Counted from the stretch's first letter, positions 8,427 to 17,127 are shown. The stretch: 45,628 nt of DNA from an uncultured Prevotella sp. (GCA_937898715.1 CALEKA010000042.1:1-45628); one strand, 5' to 3'. Made by a program: numbers and translations. Notes: a model not told the origin generated them from the letters alone.

Positions 8427-10259
8427 ATGCCCCACATGCTACGCAAAATACTCATCATGCTTGCCGTATTAATTCTACCTCTGCAAGCATGGTCACAACG
8501 TTTCTCCGCATCTATAGAGGATGTGGGAGGCTATTACCGACTCAGCTTTACAATCAATGCTTCGGGAGTGTCAGGCTTTATACCGCCCTCACTCTCTGCA
8601 TTTGAGATATTGAGTGGCCCCTCAAGCTATTCTTCGAGCAGTTACCAAATGATCAATGGCAAGACGTCGCACTCCGAGAGTACAACGTACACTTACGTGC
8701 TCTCTGCACGCAAGAGTGGCCATGTTACCATTGGCCCCGCCAGCATCAGCGTCAACGGACGTACCGTTCGAAGCAACTCTATCAGCGTGAACGTACAAGG
8801 AGGTGGCGGTCAAGGTGGCAACGCATCTGGTGGCCAAAGCAATCACCAAGCGAGCACCTCTCAGCAAGCAAGCAGTGGAGTGCAACAAGCAGGAAGCCCC
8901 GTCACTCAGCGAGACCTCTTCATCGACGTCACGCCAAGCCGCACACGCGTGAAAGAACAAGAGGCCGTGTTGCTCACCTATCGCATTCACTCTCGCGTAG
9001 GTGTAGGACTTTCCAACACCAGCCTGATGCAGAAGCCCGATTTCAAGGGACTCATCTCGCAGGAACTTCCACTTCCGGGCAATCAGATCCAGACCAGCCT
9101 TGAACGTCGTGGCAATGCCACCTACCGTACGGGTACTATTCTGCAATACGTAGTATTTCCCCAGAAGAGCGGCAACATCGTCATCCCCAGCATCACGTTC
9201 AATTGTGCTGTAGTACAACAAGACAATACGATGGATCTCGCCGACCTCTTCTTCAATGGCGGAGGCACGATGAGCGTGCAAGTGAAACGTACCGTACCAC
9301 AGATCACCTTACACGTAGACCCCCTACCCTCTCCACGTCCCGCCAACTTCTCGGGCGCTGTAGGCAAGTTCTCTATAAGCAGTAAGATGCTCAACCCCAC
9401 GGTGAAGACCAACGATGTGGCTACTTATCGTATCACATTGAGCGGACTGGGCAACTTAAAACTGATCACCGCGCCTACCATCAACTTCCCCAAAGACTTC
9501 GATACCTACGATGCTAAGACCAATGACAACACCAAGGTAAGCACCAGCGGTCTGCACGGAGAGTTGACCTTCGACTATACTTTCGTGCCTCGCAACGTAG
9601 GCGACTATACCATTCCCTCCGTAAGTTTCATATACTTCGACACTGCTACCAACTCTTATCAAACCCTGCACACGCAGCCCATCCACCTCCACGTGGCAAA
9701 GGGTGAGCGCTCCAATGCCGACGTTGACAAGCAATTGGCGCTTCTCAAGAGCGACATCCGTCCTCTTCACGAGATCGAGATAGGCTCGATCTTTGCATGG
9801 GGGAAGGCCGGATTTTGGGTATTAGTAGCATTGTGGATAATCGCTGCTTTCGCCGTATGGTGCTTCACCAATGCTTGGAACGCCAGCCGTGCCGATGTCA
9901 TCGGCCGCAAGCAACGCAATGCGGGCAAACAGACCATGAAGCGCTTGCGAGCCGCACAAGCCATCCTCTCTGGCAAAGCTACGGGCGACTTCCATGCTGC
10001 CGTAATCAATGCTCTTCACGGATTCATAGCCGACACATTTAATATAGGACAAGCCGACCTCAGCACCGAGCGTATACAGGCTGAGCTCAGCGAGCGAGGC
10101 ATCGATGCTTCCCTGACCGATCGCTTGCTAAAGCTCATTGAGACCTGCCAGTATGCTCAGTATGCCCCAGGCAGTAGCCAGGACAAGCAAGCTACTTTCG
10201 ACGAGGCCGTCAGCGTGATCAACAGTCTGACTCACGAACTTCATCCTTCTAAAAAATAG
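8427..10259 (+). CDS. batD: BatD, large periplasmic/membrane protein
   Basis: A 610-aa protein with a signal peptide (cleavage near AWSQ), tandem beta-sandwich domains typical of the BatD/oxygen-tolerance family (FSASIED..., VKRTVPQITLHVDPLP), a Gly/Ser/Gln-rich linker at about residues 128-155, one TM helix near 450-470, and a cytoplasmic helical domain (KQTMKRLRAAQAILSG). It lies between batC and batE with gaps of 40 and 6 bases. Likely a structural member of the Bat envelope complex. An in-frame ATG nine bases downstream (8436) is an equally possible start. Confidence 0.92.
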   Translation: MPHMLRKILIMLAVLILPLQAWSQRFSASIEDVGGYYRLSFTINASGVSGFIPPSLSAFEILSGPSSYSSSSYQMINGKTSHSESTTYTYVLSARKSGHVTIGPASISVNGRTVRSNSISVNVQGGGGQGGNASGGQSNHQASTSQQASSGVQQAGSPVTQRDLFIDVTPSRTRVKEQEAVLLTYRIHSRVGVGLSNTSLMQKPDFKGLISQELPLPGNQIQTSLERRGNATYRTGTILQYVVFPQKSGNIVIPSITFNCAVVQQDNTMDLADLFFNGGGTMSVQVKRTVPQITLHVDPLPSPRPANFSGAVGKFSISSKMLNPTVKTNDVATYRITLSGLGNLKLITAPTINFPKDFDTYDAKTNDNTKVSTSGLHGELTFDYTFVPRNVGDYTIPSVSFIYFDTATNSYQTLHTQPIHLHVAKGERSNADVDKQLALLKSDIRPLHEIEIGSIFAWGKAGFWVLVALWIIAAFAVWCFTNAWNASRADVIGRKQRNAGKQTMKRLRAAQAILSGKATGDFHAAVINALHGFIADTFNIGQADLSTERIQAELSERGIDASLTDRLLKLIETCQYAQYAPGSSQDKQATFDEAVSVINSLTHELHPSKK

Positions 10260-10265
10260 ACTCGT

Positions 10266-11033
10266 ATGCGCAAATCCATTCTCCTTATTATATTAATGAG
10301 TTGCTTTAGTCTCATCAGCCAAGCCCTCACCCCTACGGATGCTAAGCGACTCTATGACCAGAAAGACTATGTGGGAGCTGCCGCTGCCTACGATCAGTTG
10401 CTGAAAGACTCCTCGCTGACAGCTGCCCAGCAAGCCCCTCTCTACTACAACTACGCTTCTTGCCAGTATCGCTTGCACAACTACGCTCTATCTGTATGGG
10501 GCTATCAAAGCGCCCTACGTATCAATCCATCGGATGCTGATGCGGCCTTCAACCTGCAACTCACGCAGAGCAAACTGCAAGATCAATTTGACGAACCTTC
10601 AGAGATATTCTTCTTCAGTTGGACGCGTGCGCTCATTCGCCACTTCAGCGCTACTACATGGGGCATCACAGCTATCGTTCTGCTTTTCCTCATGCTGGCC
10701 TTTGTAGCAGGATTCAAGCTTTTGTCAAGCACTCCCGTGCGCAAGCTGTGCTTCGGCTCCAGCATTGCCCTGTTCATCGTCAGCATATGCTGCTTCATCT
10801 TTGCTTACACGGAGGCGAACCATTCCTTTGCTGAGCAACAAGCCGTGATCATGCAATCTACCAAGGTATACGATGCTCCTACAGCTTCGGCAAAAGTTCT
10901 GCGAGAACTCCATGAGGGAGTGCTCGTCGACATCACCGAAGTGCAGCCTAATGGATGGAAACAACTGCAACTACCCGACGGAAGCACCTGTTGGAGCAAC
11001 AATGACGCTTCGCTGAAAGATTTAAGGAATTAG
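10266..11033 (+). CDS. batE: BatE, TPR plus SH3-like protein
   Basis: A 255-aa protein with a signal peptide, TPR repeats (about 22-105; AAAAYDQLLKDSSL, YNYASCQYRLHNYALSVWGYQSALRINP), two TM helices (about 137-155 and 162-182), and a C-terminal bacterial SH3-like domain (VYDAPTASAKVLRELHEGVLVDI). This architecture is standard for BatE, the last gene of the Bat operon. It begins 6 bases after batD. A repeat cluster follows, and no U-tailed terminator was found. Confidence 0.9.
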   Translation: MRKSILLIILMSCFSLISQALTPTDAKRLYDQKDYVGAAAAYDQLLKDSSLTAAQQAPLYYNYASCQYRLHNYALSVWGYQSALRINPSDADAAFNLQLTQSKLQDQFDEPSEIFFFSWTRALIRHFSATTWGITAIVLLFLMLAFVAGFKLLSSTPVRKLCFGSSIALFIVSICCFIFAYTEANHSFAEQQAVIMQSTKVYDAPTASAKVLRELHEGVLVDITEVQPNGWKQLQLPDGSTCWSNNDASLKDLRN

Positions 11034-11049
11034 TAAACAAGTTTACCTG

Positions 11050-11217
11050 TTCTGTGGGCGACGCGTCTCGCGTCGGCATCTGCCAGTTAATCAGAAAATT
11101 CCCACTTAGTTCTGTGGGCGACGCGTCTCGCGTCGGCATCTGCCAGTAAGAATATATTCTGAGATAAAAACAGTTTTTCCTCTCATGCCGACGCGGGACG
11201 CGTCGCCCACAGAACTG
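11050..11217. repeat. REP-like family A: two direct copies plus one inverted copy
   Basis: Two copies 60 bases apart (11050-11087 and 11110-11147) are identical over TTCTGTGGGCGACGCG, loop TCT, CGCGTCGGCATCTGCCAGT. A third copy lies inverted at 11185-11217. Each can fold into a 7-bp hairpin CGACGCG/CGCGTCG with a 3-base loop. They fill the batE-PAP2 gap. Nearby family copies are at 13034, 30591, 32220 and 33419-33613. Confidence 0.85.
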
Positions 11218-11257
11218 GCTGGGATTCCCCTCTATCATACACACAACAATCAAAACA

Positions 11258-11929
11258 ATGGATCGCCAACTCACTCTTTTGCTCAATGGAAGCCAGTCGT
11301 TGTTTCTCGACGGGGTGGCTTGGACGGCCACGCGCACACTTACGTGGATTCCCCTTGCCATCGTACTTCTTTACGTCGTTGTGCGCGACAACAATCTGCG
11401 CGGCATATGGCACGTAGTGCTTGGCATTGCCCTATCCATCCTCTTGGCCGATCAGATGGCATCGTCGGTATTTAAGCCCTTAGTAGCTCGATGGCGCCCC
11501 ACTCATAATCCCGAGATCATGTACATGGTCGATGTGGTCAATGGCTACCGAGGAGGCAATTATGGTTTCTTCTCCTCGCACGCTTCCAACACCTGGGCCA
11601 TAGCGATGTTCGTATCCCTGCTCGCTCGCCGTCGCTTCCTCACTATAAGCTTAGCCTCATGGGCGCTACTCAACTGCTGGACACGCGTCTACTTAGGCGT
11701 ACACTACGTGGGCGACCTTGCCGTAGGCACCCTTTGGGGACTGTTCGTGGGATGGGCTTTCTATCGGCTCACCGTCACAGGAGTGGTCATAGAGCATCAT
11801 CCTCTTCGCATAAAGCACGCCCTTAGCCCTGCTGCCAATCGCATGCGCCCAACGAGTGGCAAGATACTCGTCATCGCTATGTTGCTCACTTACCTGTACA
11901 TTGCTTTTAGCGCATTGTTCTTCCGCTGA
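11258..11929 (+). CDS. PAP2-family membrane phosphatase
   Basis: A 223-aa polytopic membrane protein with all three phosphatase motifs: K73-X6-R80-P81, SSH (H108 in FFSSHAS), and R143-X5-H149-X3-D153. Such enzymes dephosphorylate lipid phosphates such as undecaprenyl pyrophosphate, phosphatidate or lipid A. The sequence alone does not tell which. The ATG at 11258 follows a repeat cluster and no -7 box was recognised. Expected location is the inner membrane with the active site facing the periplasm. Confidence 0.9.
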   Translation: MDRQLTLLLNGSQSLFLDGVAWTATRTLTWIPLAIVLLYVVVRDNNLRGIWHVVLGIALSILLADQMASSVFKPLVARWRPTHNPEIMYMVDVVNGYRGGNYGFFSSHASNTWAIAMFVSLLARRRFLTISLASWALLNCWTRVYLGVHYVGDLAVGTLWGLFVGWAFYRLTVTGVVIEHHPLRIKHALSPAANRMRPTSGKILVIAMLLTYLYIAFSALFFR

Positions 11930-12040
11930 AAGCGTTTCTTCTTAGTCATATTTATTGTCTGTCTGTGCGTTAATGCCCCCATACCATTAGCGCACGAAGA
12001 TTTTTTATAATCAATACTCCTATATTTTACCCACTCCATC

Positions 12041-12829
12041 ATGGCTTTATCCAACATCGAAAAGCACTATAATAAGCACCCCGAAGACCTGCGTCTGCAG
12101 CGTCGTCACGGCATCGTAGAGTTTGAGACCACGATGCACCATCTGCGTCGTTTTCTCCAACCCGACTCCTTCGTGCTCGATATCGGTGCGGGAACTGGAC
12201 GATATTCCTCTGCGCTGATGGCAGAAGGCTATCGGGTGAAAGCCGTAGAGTTGGTGCGCCGCAACATCGAAGTATTTCTCAAGCGTGAGCCATCGGCCGA
12301 CGTGGTACAAGGCGATGCTCGCTCCATGCCTTTCCTGCCCGACCATGCTGCCGACGTCACCTTGCTTCTCGGTCCGCTCTACCACCTGATCGGTGATGAG
12401 GAAAAGCTGAAAGCGCTTCGCGAAGCCAAGCGTGTGACAAAGCCTGGAGGCTTGATCTTTGTAGCCTACTTGATGAATGAATATAGCATTCTCTCTTACT
12501 GCTTTGATGAAGAGAGAATCGGCCGACTCATGGACGAAGGCTTCGTAGACGAGACATTCCATGTGCGCACGCCCGAGGGCGAGCTATATGATTATGTACG
12601 CTTGGAAGATATCGACCGGCTCGACCAAGCATCACAACTTGAACGCGTCACCATATTCTCGCCCGATGGCGCAGCCGACTATATGCGCACTCGCCTCAAC
12701 CATATGAGTGAAGAGACCTTTGCCCGATTCATAGACTACCAGAAATGCATTTCCGAGCGCCCCGACCTTATTGGCGCAGGGAGTCATGTAGTGGACGTAG
12801 TGAGAGTGCCTGCCGAGCAAAATGATTAA
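12041..12829 (+). CDS. Class I SAM-dependent methyltransferase
   Basis: A 262-aa protein with motif I DIGAGTGRYSSAL (about residues 46-58), the acidic end of strand 2 (VKAVELV), a motif II region (VVQGDARSMPFL) and a motif III-like VTKPGGLIFVAYL. This identifies a Rossmann-fold methyltransferase of the Methyltransf_11/25 type. The substrate is unknown. Upstream, TATATTTT near 12020 misses the -7 consensus by one base. It stands alone, followed by a repeat island. Confidence 0.88.
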   Translation: MALSNIEKHYNKHPEDLRLQRRHGIVEFETTMHHLRRFLQPDSFVLDIGAGTGRYSSALMAEGYRVKAVELVRRNIEVFLKREPSADVVQGDARSMPFLPDHAADVTLLLGPLYHLIGDEEKLKALREAKRVTKPGGLIFVAYLMNEYSILSYCFDEERIGRLMDEGFVDETFHVRTPEGELYDYVRLEDIDRLDQASQLERVTIFSPDGAADYMRTRLNHMSEETFARFIDYQKCISERPDLIGAGSHVVDVVRVPAEQND

Positions 12830-12887
12830 AGGCGGTTCTATTTTTCTGAAAAACACGTAATCAACTATACGGACCTATATCGAAGCT

Positions 12888-12975
12888 CCAGTACGCCGCC
12901 CGACGTACTCCAGTACACCACCCAACGCACTCCAGTACGCCGCCCAACGTACCGCAGTACGCCGCCCAACGTACT
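12888..12975. repeat. 22-bp tandem array, four units
   Basis: Four contiguous 22-bp units start at 12888, 12910, 12932 and 12954, each built on CAGTACGCCGCCC-[GA]ACGTAC with few changes. Units 1, 3 and 4 carry inverted ends AGTACG/CGTACT around an 8-base centre. There are no spacers, so this is not a CRISPR array. Confidence 0.9.
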
Positions 12976-12982
12976 GACGCAA

Positions 12983-13026
12983 CAATGAAGACTATAGGCA
13001 ACCACAATGAGGATTAGAGGCAACCA
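12983..13026. repeat. Second 22-bp tandem array, two units of different sequence
   Basis: Two 22-bp units (12983-13004 and 13005-13026) share CAATGA-GA and AGGCAACCA. They are AT-richer and unrelated to the neighbouring array, yet have the same period. Seven bases (GACGCAA) separate the two arrays. Confidence 0.75.
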
Positions 13027-13033
13027 CTGCCAG

Positions 13034-13064
13034 TTCTGTGAGCGACGCGTCCCCGCGTCGGCAT
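13034..13064 (+). repeat. REP-like family A, single copy
   Basis: TTCTGTGAGCGACGCG, loop TCCC, CGCGTCGGCAT. The 7-bp stem is kept and the loop is four bases. CTGCCAG directly precedes it. Confidence 0.8.
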
Positions 13065-13087
13065 CCCTGTATATCAAGCTATAAGCT

Positions 13088-13242
13088 ATAGGAAGTGGGG
13101 GCGAAGTGTCCCGCTTCGGCTTGGCACGCGAGGCTCAAAGCCGAGCGTGGCAAAAGAGACCTTACACGTGATCTCTTGCATTGGCTCGGGCATCGAGCCT
13201 CGCCAATGCGCCGAAGCGAGACACTTCGCCCCCACTTCCTAT
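13088..13242. repeat. REP-like family B inverted pair (BIME-like element, copy 1)
   Basis: 32-bp ends (13088-13119 and 13211-13242) are inverted copies with one mismatch, beginning ATAGGAAGTGGGGGCGAAG. Each end itself folds with a CGAAG/CTTCG-type stem. The interior holds CACGCGAGGCTCAA and a CTCGGGC-TCGAGCC palindrome. A homologous 138-bp copy is at 32044-32181. Together with the 22-bp arrays this fills the gene-free stretch 12830-13263. Confidence 0.85.
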
Positions 13243-13263
13243 GAAAGACGTGCATTCGCACGT

Positions 13264-14316
13264 CTATTTTTCTGCAACGGGGCGAACACTGCGGCCATAG
13301 TAACGGTCGTTGCTGTAGCTCGGGTAGACGTAGCCGCTGTTGAAGTCGAGGTAGTAGGCGCAGTCGGTATCGCTGGCGTTGAGCGACCTCGACCAGTAGT
13401 AGCCGCACGAGCCATGACTGCCGAGACCTCCAAGGCTGCGATAGCCCGAAGCGGGGAGAAAAATAGTTTGATTATTGGGACCTGTTACGAGATACCCGCT
13501 TGCACCATTGTAATTGGACTTCCATGTCCAATCACATTTATTGTAGAGTTCTTGAAACTCTGCACGCGAGGGCATGCGGCATTCCTTACCCCACTTGACT
13601 GTGGCAACATCATCTGAGGCCTCGAGCGTGGTTTTACCATCGGAAGAATTATATTTTGCAGGTGAACTACCCCACTTATAGGTGCTCCATGAATAAGATG
13701 ATTTCGTCTGAGTCTCACCCCAAGCATAATAATCACCGTCAGCATAAGGAGTAGATGCACCTACATTACATTCTGCCCATAGCAAACCGCTTGGCAAACC
13801 GAGGTCAATGAACTTATGGCCATTGATGACTTTATTTTGAGGCTTCGTACCAAGCGTTGTAATGGAATACACATTCGGATCATAATAGACCTCACCAAGC
13901 AACTTCACGTAAGTACGATAATAATAGGTCGTACCAGGATCAATATAGTTGATGTTAATCGTATAGTCGGTCATACTGCTACCTAAGACTTCATGGCTAT
14001 CACTATAAGTGGGCTGAGAGTTCTCATCTGAATAGCACACTCCCACTTCGGGAGAAACCGAGAGAGACTTGACGTTCTCATTGAGCGAAACACTGGCCAT
14101 AGCTTTAAAAGAGTTGGTAGTGACGCTGACGGCCGTAGAAGTGGTGATCTTGAAGAGCCAAGAGCCAACTGAGAACGACACACTATCCACATTCTCAGAA
14201 GAGATGACGGAGAGGTTGCCACCGTTCTTCCAGACAAAGATGTTCTGCTGAGCAGAGGCGGTGGTAAAGATGCTTGCAAGCAGCAAAGAGAAAAATAGAG
14301 AGAAAAGTTTTTTCAT
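13264..14316 (-). CDS. Secreted protein with C-terminal FISUMP/C-type-lectin-like domain
   Basis: A 350-aa protein: signal peptide (cleavage near ASAQ), a beta-rich N-terminal part with FN3-like features (TTYYYRTYVKL), then from about residue 160 a domain of the Fibrobacter major paralogue/DUF1566 type (FIDLGLPSGLLWAECNVGA, YYAWGET, CRMPSRAEFQEL, FLPASGYR, GRSVRPV). These domains have a C-type-lectin or formylglycine-enzyme-like fold. The last about 52 residues (294-345) are unusually rich in NNC codons and in Y, S, N, D and G, as in DGR variable regions (see findings). It starts 6 bases after the upstream gene on the minus strand. Role unknown, probably a surface ligand-binding protein. Confidence 0.8.
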   Translation of the reverse strand: MKKLFSLFFSLLLASIFTTASAQQNIFVWKNGGNLSVISSENVDSVSFSVGSWLFKITTSTAVSVTTNSFKAMASVSLNENVKSLSVSPEVGVCYSDENSQPTYSDSHEVLGSSMTDYTININYIDPGTTYYYRTYVKLLGEVYYDPNVYSITTLGTKPQNKVINGHKFIDLGLPSGLLWAECNVGASTPYADGDYYAWGETQTKSSYSWSTYKWGSSPAKYNSSDGKTTLEASDDVATVKWGKECRMPSRAEFQELYNKCDWTWKSNYNGASGYLVTGPNNQTIFLPASGYRSLGGLGSHGSCGYYWSRSLNASDTDCAYYLDFNSGYVYPSYSNDRYYGRSVRPVAEK

Positions 14317-14322
14317 AGAATC

Positions 14323-14811
14323 TTACTTGTTGAAGAGTTTGTAACTAAGGCCACCCTGCGTACGAACTACGTAGACGCCCTGAGGAATGGAAGAAAAGGA
14401 AAGTTGTACAGAGCCATCAGCTTGTGCCCGTCCAGACAATGCGAGTTTGCCATCAAGACCGAAGACGCGCACTTGCTCATTAGGATTTAAGCCCGAGGCT
14501 CCGAGCACGCCATCTTGCCAACTGAACGTCACGCTCTGCTGAGACGAATTGCTTTGCACAGGCGCTATGCCCGAAGCTACATCGTCGCTCAGATAAATGC
14601 GCTGCACGTCGGCATAAGCATAACTCACTCTCTGCACACCAGAGACCGACACCGACAAGTCGGCATTGCTAACCGATATGACAGGCTTTTGAGCAAAAGC
14701 AAAACTTACTTTCTGACCACTACGCAGCAAAAAAGTCACACCCGGACTCCCCGCCCACGCCATGCTCGACAAGAAGAACATGGCGAATAGTATTCGTAAA
14801 GCTTTCTTCAT
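14323..14811 (-). CDS. Secreted protein with T9SS-like C-terminal tail
   Basis: A 162-aa protein with a signal peptide (cleavage near AWAG). Its beta-rich N-terminal half (LRSGQKVSFAF...RVSYAYADVQRIYLSDD) resembles the short modules at the start of many Bacteroidales secreted proteins. The C-terminal about 65 residues (VRVFGLDGKLALSG...SIPQGVYVVRTQGGLSYKLF) match the pattern of type IX secretion sorting tails. It is first in a two-gene unit with the lectin-like gene. Between signal peptide and tail there is little room for a catalytic domain. Function not recognised. Confidence 0.7.
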   Translation of the reverse strand: MKKALRILFAMFFLSSMAWAGSPGVTFLLRSGQKVSFAFAQKPVISVSNADLSVSVSGVQRVSYAYADVQRIYLSDDVASGIAPVQSNSSQQSVTFSWQDGVLGASGLNPNEQVRVFGLDGKLALSGRAQADGSVQLSFSSIPQGVYVVRTQGGLSYKLFNK

Positions 14812-14841
14812 ATATTTAGATGTTAGTTAATAAATTCTGTG

Positions 14842-14849
14842 CAAAACTA
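14842..14849 (-). promoter_or_regulatory. Bacteroidetes -7 box for the secreted-protein pair
   Basis: On the minus strand TAGTTTTG fits TAnnTTTG and lies 31 bases before the ATG at 14811. Confidence 0.55.
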
Positions 14850-15158
14850 AGTAAATGCTTTAATTTACCTCCCCCGATTGCGTTAATTAACTCTAAACTA
14901 ATAATACTTTTACAGTCTAAAGCCATTTATACGTAGGGTTAAGCCAGCATTAGCATGGCAAGAATGCTTCATCGATACTTATATATTGACGGCTCAAAGC
15001 CTATTTTCCTTGCAAAATAACTAACTTTGCACACGGGGAATCCGTATGAAGGATGCTCTGAATAGGATAACCACATATGGTCTGAGCACTTGGCCCACAG
15101 TCAGAGGCTGAAGTTTCGGACAAAAAGACCATTCACCGACACACCTCTTAACTAAACA
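14850..15158. other. Intergenic region with a structured leader
   Basis: A gene-free stretch between divergent genes. It holds the -7 box at 15022-15029 and then a leader of about 120 bases before the DMT gene. The leader contains nested inverted repeats: ATCC/GGAT at 15041-15055, ACCA-CATA-TGGT, and TGCTC...GAGCA around it, with CTGA...TCAG as an alternative partner. No known riboswitch class was recognised. The remainder (14850-15020) is AT-rich with nothing else visible. Confidence 0.4.
15022..15029 (+). promoter_or_regulatory. Bacteroidetes -7 box for the DMT transporter gene
   Basis: TAACTTTG fits TAnnTTTG. It leaves a leader of about 120 bases before the ATG at 15159, longer than the 30-60 bases typical of most boxes in this window. 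Confidence 0.6.
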
Positions 15159-16076
15159 ATGAACTCTTCAGGAACTAAAAAAGCCTTCATCCAGCTCCAC
15201 CTTAGCGTGATCTTGGCTGGATTTACGGGGCTATTCGGCAAATTGGTAACGCTCAACGAGACCACGCTTACGTGGTATCGCGTGTTTTTCACCGTGATCA
15301 TACTGCTCGTGTTTACAGGGCTACCCCGCGTAAAAGGGAAGCAACTACTGCAGATTGCTGGATGCGGCACGCTCTTAGCCGTGCACTGGCTTCTGTTTTA
15401 TGCTTCAATCAAGGAGAGCAACGTGTCGATTGGCGTGGTGTGTTATGCCAGCATAGGCTTCTTCACCTCTATATTCGAACCGCTCATTTTCCACAAGAAA
15501 TTCTCGCCCATAGAAATGCTCTTATCGCTGATTACAATGGTGGGACTGGTATGCATCTTCTCGTTCGACTCTCGCTACCGACTGGGTATCAGCGTGGGCA
15601 TAGTCGCAGCAGCAGTGGCTTCGCTCTATGCCACTTCGTGCAAGCATGTCTGCACACAAGTAAAAGCAAGAACTGCATTGCTCTACCAAATGATGGGCGG
15701 ACTAATCGGGCTATCCGCAATCATTCCCGTTTACCTATGGATATTCCCATCTTCTCAGCCAGTATGCGTAGTGCCTATGGGAGCAGACTTGTGGTGGCTC
15801 TTGAGTTTAGCATTGTTTTGTACTGTAGGCCTTTATATCTTACAAATTATCGTGCTACGCGAGCTATCAGCTTTTACGCTAACACTCACCTACAATCTGG
15901 AGCCTTGCTATGCCATACTATTTGCTTTTATTGCTTTTGGCGAAGCTCGTGAACTGAACGCATCGTTCTACGTGGGCATAGGACTGGTCATACTGAGCGT
16001 AGTCTTGCAAAGCATCATATCTATTAGGAATGAGGCTACAAAAAGGAAGGAAAGCAATATAATACAGACCAGATAA
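15159..16076 (+). CDS. EamA/DMT-superfamily transporter
   Basis: A 305-aa protein of about ten TM helices made of two EamA-like halves (first GFTGLFGKLVTLNETTLTWYRVFF, second ending LEPCYAILFAFIAFGEARELNASFYVGIGLVI). The ELN/EP-type C-terminal motif and length are typical of the drug/metabolite exporter family in the inner membrane. Substrates vary (amino acids, metabolites) and cannot be told here. The stop overlaps a downstream ATG (TAATG at 16074-16078). Confidence 0.88.
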   Translation: MNSSGTKKAFIQLHLSVILAGFTGLFGKLVTLNETTLTWYRVFFTVIILLVFTGLPRVKGKQLLQIAGCGTLLAVHWLLFYASIKESNVSIGVVCYASIGFFTSIFEPLIFHKKFSPIEMLLSLITMVGLVCIFSFDSRYRLGISVGIVAAAVASLYATSCKHVCTQVKARTALLYQMMGGLIGLSAIIPVYLWIFPSSQPVCVVPMGADLWWLLSLALFCTVGLYILQIIVLRELSAFTLTLTYNLEPCYAILFAFIAFGEARELNASFYVGIGLVILSVVLQSIISIRNEATKRKESNIIQTR

Positions 16077-16123
16077 TGCGACACCGAGCAATCTCTGGTG
16101 CTTACTTAAAGAACGATTCCAAT

Positions 16124-17083
16124 ATGAACATTATTGCATTTTTCAAGAAATGGTCACTGCCCTGCTCCTTGCTGTTTGGCACAGTGATGTATTTACTCTT
16201 TGGCTACGTGCCTATACTTGAGCCCATAGGCAATGTGGCAGGGCCGTTTGTAACAAAATTGATGCCCGCCATCATATTCGTACTGCTCTACGTCACCTTC
16301 TGCAAGATTGAGATAAAAGAGATGAAGCCGCGCTTGTGGCATTTCTTGCTGCAAGGCATTCGTACAGGATTGGCAGGGCTATTTGTATTGCTTATCTGCT
16401 TGAGCCATAGCGAAGATGCGAAGTTGCTTCTCGAGGGCGTGTTTATCTGCGTGATTTGTCCGACAGCCGCCGCAGCCCCCGTCGTGACAGAGAAGTTAGG
16501 TGGAAGCATCGGTTCGCTCACCACTTATACAATCATAGCCAACGTGTTTACAATGGTGATTATTCCGCTATTCTTCCCCATGGTGGAAAAGGAGGCAGAC
16601 ATCACTTTTCTTTCGGCAGCGCTGATGGTGTTGCGCAACGTTACGGTAGTGCTTGTCGTGCCTCTACTGTTAGCTCTACTGAGCCGCAAGATAGTGCCCC
16701 ACTTCGTGGAACGCGTTAAAGCGAAGAAGAACTTAGGATTCTACATTTGGTGTGTCAACCTCTCCATCGTCATGGGCGTCACGATGAAGAATATCATCCA
16801 CTCAGAAGTGTCGGGCTTGATGCTTGTGGGACTACTTGTACTGCCACTTGCGGTCACCATCGCGCAATTCGCCATTGGCAAGGCCGTGGGGAGACCGTTT
16901 GGCGCAAGCATCAGCGCGGGACAGGCTCTTGGTCAGAAAAACACGGTAGTGGGCATTTGGCTCACACTGACCTTTCTCAACCCATTGGCCGCTGTCGCTC
17001 CGGGAGCATACGTGATCTGGCAAAACATGGTCAATGCTTGGCAAATATGGTATAAGGATAAGTATGGAAAGTTGAAGTTTTAA
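16124..17083 (+). CDS. SBF-like (bile acid:sodium symporter type) transporter
   Basis: About 319 aa, roughly nine to ten TM helices, with CPTAAAAPVVTEKLGG in the middle and a Gly-rich SAGQALGQKNTVVGIWL near the end. The layout is that of BASS/AEC-like carriers, with conserved segments at the two crossover helices. The frame is open from the ATG at 16076, which overlaps the DMT stop, but the 16 extra residues are polar and unlike the family start. MNIIAFFKKW at 16124 is preferred. It forms an operon with the DMT gene. Substrate unknown. Confidence 0.75.
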   Translation: MNIIAFFKKWSLPCSLLFGTVMYLLFGYVPILEPIGNVAGPFVTKLMPAIIFVLLYVTFCKIEIKEMKPRLWHFLLQGIRTGLAGLFVLLICLSHSEDAKLLLEGVFICVICPTAAAAPVVTEKLGGSIGSLTTYTIIANVFTMVIIPLFFPMVEKEADITFLSAALMVLRNVTVVLVVPLLLALLSRKIVPHFVERVKAKKNLGFYIWCVNLSIVMGVTMKNIIHSEVSGLMLVGLLVLPLAVTIAQFAIGKAVGRPFGASISAGQALGQKNTVVGIWLTLTFLNPLAAVAPGAYVIWQNMVNAWQIWYKDKYGKLKF

Positions 17084-17127
17084 TGTAATTTGGGTGGAGT
17101 CTGCTTCGCACATTCCCTTTTAATTTG

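Noticed and set aside
12888..13026. CRISPR array
   Set aside because: Units are contiguous 22-bp repeats with no spacers, and no cas genes are in the window.
13147..13617. 156-codon plus-strand frame
   Set aside because: It is antisense to the lectin-like gene and runs through repeats, with no recognisable protein features. GC-rich codons of the opposite strand keep it open.
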